Below the pieces are notes generated by a model. That model was not told the DNA's origin and did not search any database. It saw only the letters and a list, made by a program, of their open reading frames with translations. From NCBI GenBank assembly GCA_019100305.1, contig JAHRHW010000248.1, positions 1-6,677 of the forward strand: 6,677 nucleotides of DNA, given 5' to 3'. This stretch comes from Candidatus Thiodiazotropha taylori. GTDB taxonomy: Bacteria; Pseudomonadota; Gammaproteobacteria; Chromatiales; Chromatiaceae. The first letter of the stretch is position 1. The number at the start of each line of letters is the position of its first letter. Of the stretch, positions 5,189 through 6,677 are shown piece by piece. The translations under genes were made by a program, and so were the position numbers.

Positions 5189-5893
5189 ATGATTTTGGCC
5201 GAATATTTTACATCCGAAGGCGAAAAAGTTGCTTTTTCCCGTCAGCAGGCTAGTCGGTTTGCTAAAGAAATAGCGAATGATTTCAACCCGCTGCATGACA
5301 TTGACGCAAAAATATTCTGTGTACCAGGGGATCTGTTGTTTGCAGTGGCTCTGGATCGCTTCGGCCTGAGCCAGAAGATGTGTTTCCATTTTGCTGGCAT
5401 GGTTACTGACAGCCAGCTGATTTTTTCCGATTCTGCCGGGGAGAAGATCGATATCACCGACGATGAGGGCAAAAAATATCTCTCCATCCAACGCCAGGGC
5501 CCGCTCAGTCAGGATCAACAGCTGATCAGTAACCTGACACAGAGCTACGTCTCCTTCTCCGGCAGGACCTTTCCCCATCTACTGGTTCCACTGATGGCGG
5601 AACAGAACGTGATGATCAATCCGGGTCGCCCGTTGGTGATGTATGAGAGTATGGAGATCAGCCTCGATACGCTCGACATCCAGCAACCTCTATTGGAATC
5701 CACCGGCTCCAGTCTTGAGGTTCAAGGCAAAAAGGCGATGGCGGAACTTAAATTCCATATCTTGGACAACGGTCGCGAAGTGGGTCACGGGGCCAAGCAC
5801 ATGGCGTTACGCGGATTGCGTGCCTATCAGGAAGAGGATATGCAGAAAGTGGTCGATGACTACAACAGTTATAAACAGGCTTACACCTCTTGA
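5189..5893 (+). CDS. DUF3581 family protein with a hydratase-like hot-dog motif
   Basis: The 234-residue product matches the DUF3581 family of gammaproteobacteria: FSRQQASRFAKEIANDFNPLHDID near the N-terminus, FCVPGDLLFAVALDRFGLSQ (43-62) and FAGMV (68-72). The segment FAKEIANDFNPLH (24-36) closely resembles the (R)-specific enoyl-CoA hydratase signature, for example FAALSEDFNPLH in Aeromonas caviae PhaJ, with Asp31 and His36 at the catalytic positions. This suggests a hot-dog fold that may bind an acyl thioester; activity is inference. The C-terminal half (about 145-215) has alternating strands and could be a second hot-dog unit. No signal peptide or membrane segment is present, so it should be cytoplasmic. 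The start ATG has only a weak Shine-Dalgarno (AGGG about 13 bases upstream). It is divergent from hspQ and convergent, 12 bases apart, with the activator gene. Confidence 0.87.
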   Translation: MILAEYFTSEGEKVAFSRQQASRFAKEIANDFNPLHDIDAKIFCVPGDLLFAVALDRFGLSQKMCFHFAGMVTDSQLIFSDSAGEKIDITDDEGKKYLSIQRQGPLSQDQQLISNLTQSYVSFSGRTFPHLLVPLMAEQNVMINPGRPLVMYESMEISLDTLDIQQPLLESTGSSLEVQGKKAMAELKFHILDNGREVGHGAKHMALRGLRAYQEEDMQKVVDDYNSYKQAYTS

Positions 5894-5905
5894 ACAAGCC
5901 CCGTG

Positions 5906-6677
5906 TCACGATTTGTAGTGACTCTTATCCAGACCATATTTGCGCATCTTGTCATACAGGGTCTTACGTGGAATCCCCAGCGCTTCCATGGTGCTTTTCA
6001 GATTACCCTTCTGGATTTCAAGCTGCTGCTTGATCAAGCTCTTCTCGAAACAGTCAACCTGTTGCGGCAGAGTGATCGCCGTTTCGTTGTCCACCTCTTG
6101 CATCAGGGTATTCAGGTCATACCCCACATTCTCCCCAAGCAGCACATAGCGATCGGCAATATTGCAGAGTTCACGCACGTTACCCGGCCAGGGATGGGTC
6201 AGTAACACCCGTATCTGATCACTGTTGGGTTGTGGCACTTCCCGGCGATACCTGGCGCCGGCCATCAGCAGAAAATGGTGGAACAGCAGTGGAATATCCT
6301 CCCGCCGGTCACGCAGTGGAGGTATCTCCAGGGTCACCACGTTCAATCGATAGTAGAGATCCTCACGGAATTCCGCCCTTTCACTGGCCGCCTTGAGATC
6401 GACTTTGGTCGCTGCGACCACCCGCAGATCGAGGGGTATCAGGGCATTTGAGCCAAGACGCTCAATCGCTCGCTCCTGCAACACCCGCAGCAGATGGATC
6501 TGCACCGATGTCGGCATGCTCTCGATCTCATCGAGAAAAAGGGTGCCATGATTGGCGTGTTCAAAACGCCCGACGCGTCGCCCCTTGGCCCCGGTGAACG
6601 CGCCGGGCTCATGTCCGAACAACTCACTCTCGATCAGATTGTCCGGTACCGCACCACAGTTCACCGCAACAAAGTTG
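5906..6677 (-). CDS. Sigma-54-dependent activator (DctD/NtrC type), C-terminal part, cut by the right window edge
   Basis: The frame is open to the right edge, so the N-terminus (probably a receiver or other sensor domain, and the Walker A loop) is outside the window. What is visible starts FVAVNCGAVPDNLIESELFG, followed by the sigma-54-contacting loop GAFTGA, Walker B GTLFLDEIES, the arginine-finger segment FREDLYYRLNVV, IPPLRDRREDIP and sensor II WPGNVREL. The C-terminus is a Fis-type helix-turn-helix ending ALGIPRKTLYDKMRKYGL, the form found in DctD, the C4-dicarboxylate transport regulator. The protein should bind enhancer sites and use ATP to open promoters held by RNA polymerase with sigma-54. 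All catalytic motifs seen are intact. Its target is not in this window: no GGCAC-N5-TTGC site was found. The DctD name is a family resemblance, not proof of a dicarboxylate role. Confidence 0.92.
   Translation of the reverse strand, partial: NFVAVNCGAVPDNLIESELFGHEPGAFTGAKGRRVGRFEHANHGTLFLDEIESMPTSVQIHLLRVLQERAIERLGSNALIPLDLRVVAATKVDLKAASERAEFREDLYYRLNVVTLEIPPLRDRREDIPLLFHHFLLMAGARYRREVPQPNSDQIRVLLTHPWPGNVRELCNIADRYVLLGENVGYDLNTLMQEVDNETAITLPQQVDCFEKSLIKQQLEIQKGNLKSTMEALGIPRKTLYDKMRKYGLDKSHYKS

Noticed and set aside
5889..5898. CTTGAACAAG palindrome between the convergent DUF3581 and activator genes, considered as a bidirectional terminator
   Set aside because: The stem is only four base pairs with a two-base loop and no T-run on either side.

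Overview
The window looks like part of the chromosome of a gammaproteobacterium. HspQ, a DUF3465 protein, a DUF3581 protein, a PqiA-domain membrane protein and an AroF/G/H-type DAHP synthase are all families at home in that class. A DctD-type sigma-54 activator and a secreted pectate-lyase-like enzyme fit a marine or sediment lineage, but the genus cannot be named from the sequence alone.

Layout, left to right. (1) 1-262, minus: N-terminal part of an uncharacterised protein with a GHQSVG motif, cut by the left edge. (2) 397-1479, minus: class I DAHP synthase, closest in key residues to the tyrosine-type AroF. (3) 1508-1658: a 151-bp element with 36-bp near-perfect inverted terminal repeats and a small central hairpin, resembling a MITE, inserted just upstream of the DAHP synthase ribosome-binding region. 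(4) 1718-4097, minus: three genes joined by 4-bp ATGA overlaps, in transcription order a PqiA-domain membrane protein, the Cys-tRNA(Pro) deacylase YbaK and a secreted family 1 polysaccharide lyase. (5) 4192-5087, minus: hspQ followed by a membrane-anchored or exported DUF3465 protein. (6) 5088-5188: a short divergent promoter region. (7) 5189-5893, plus: a DUF3581 protein whose N-terminus carries a hydratase-like hot-dog motif. (8) 5906-6677, minus: the AAA+ and Fis-type DNA-binding part of a sigma-54-dependent activator, cut by the right edge and convergent with the DUF3581 gene.

From hspQ leftward every gene is on the minus strand, with gaps of at most 238 bp. One long or several nested transcripts are possible. 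The only firmly coupled group is PqiA-like/ybaK/lyase. The genes do not form one obvious pathway: they cover aromatic amino acid entry, translation quality control, protein quality control, envelope functions and extracellular polysaccharide cleavage. No rRNA, tRNA, CRISPR array or transposase gene was seen. The points most worth follow-up are the MITE-like element with a possible 5-codon leader at the aroF start, the translational coupling of a secreted lyase to YbaK, and the PhaJ-like motif in the DUF3581 protein.
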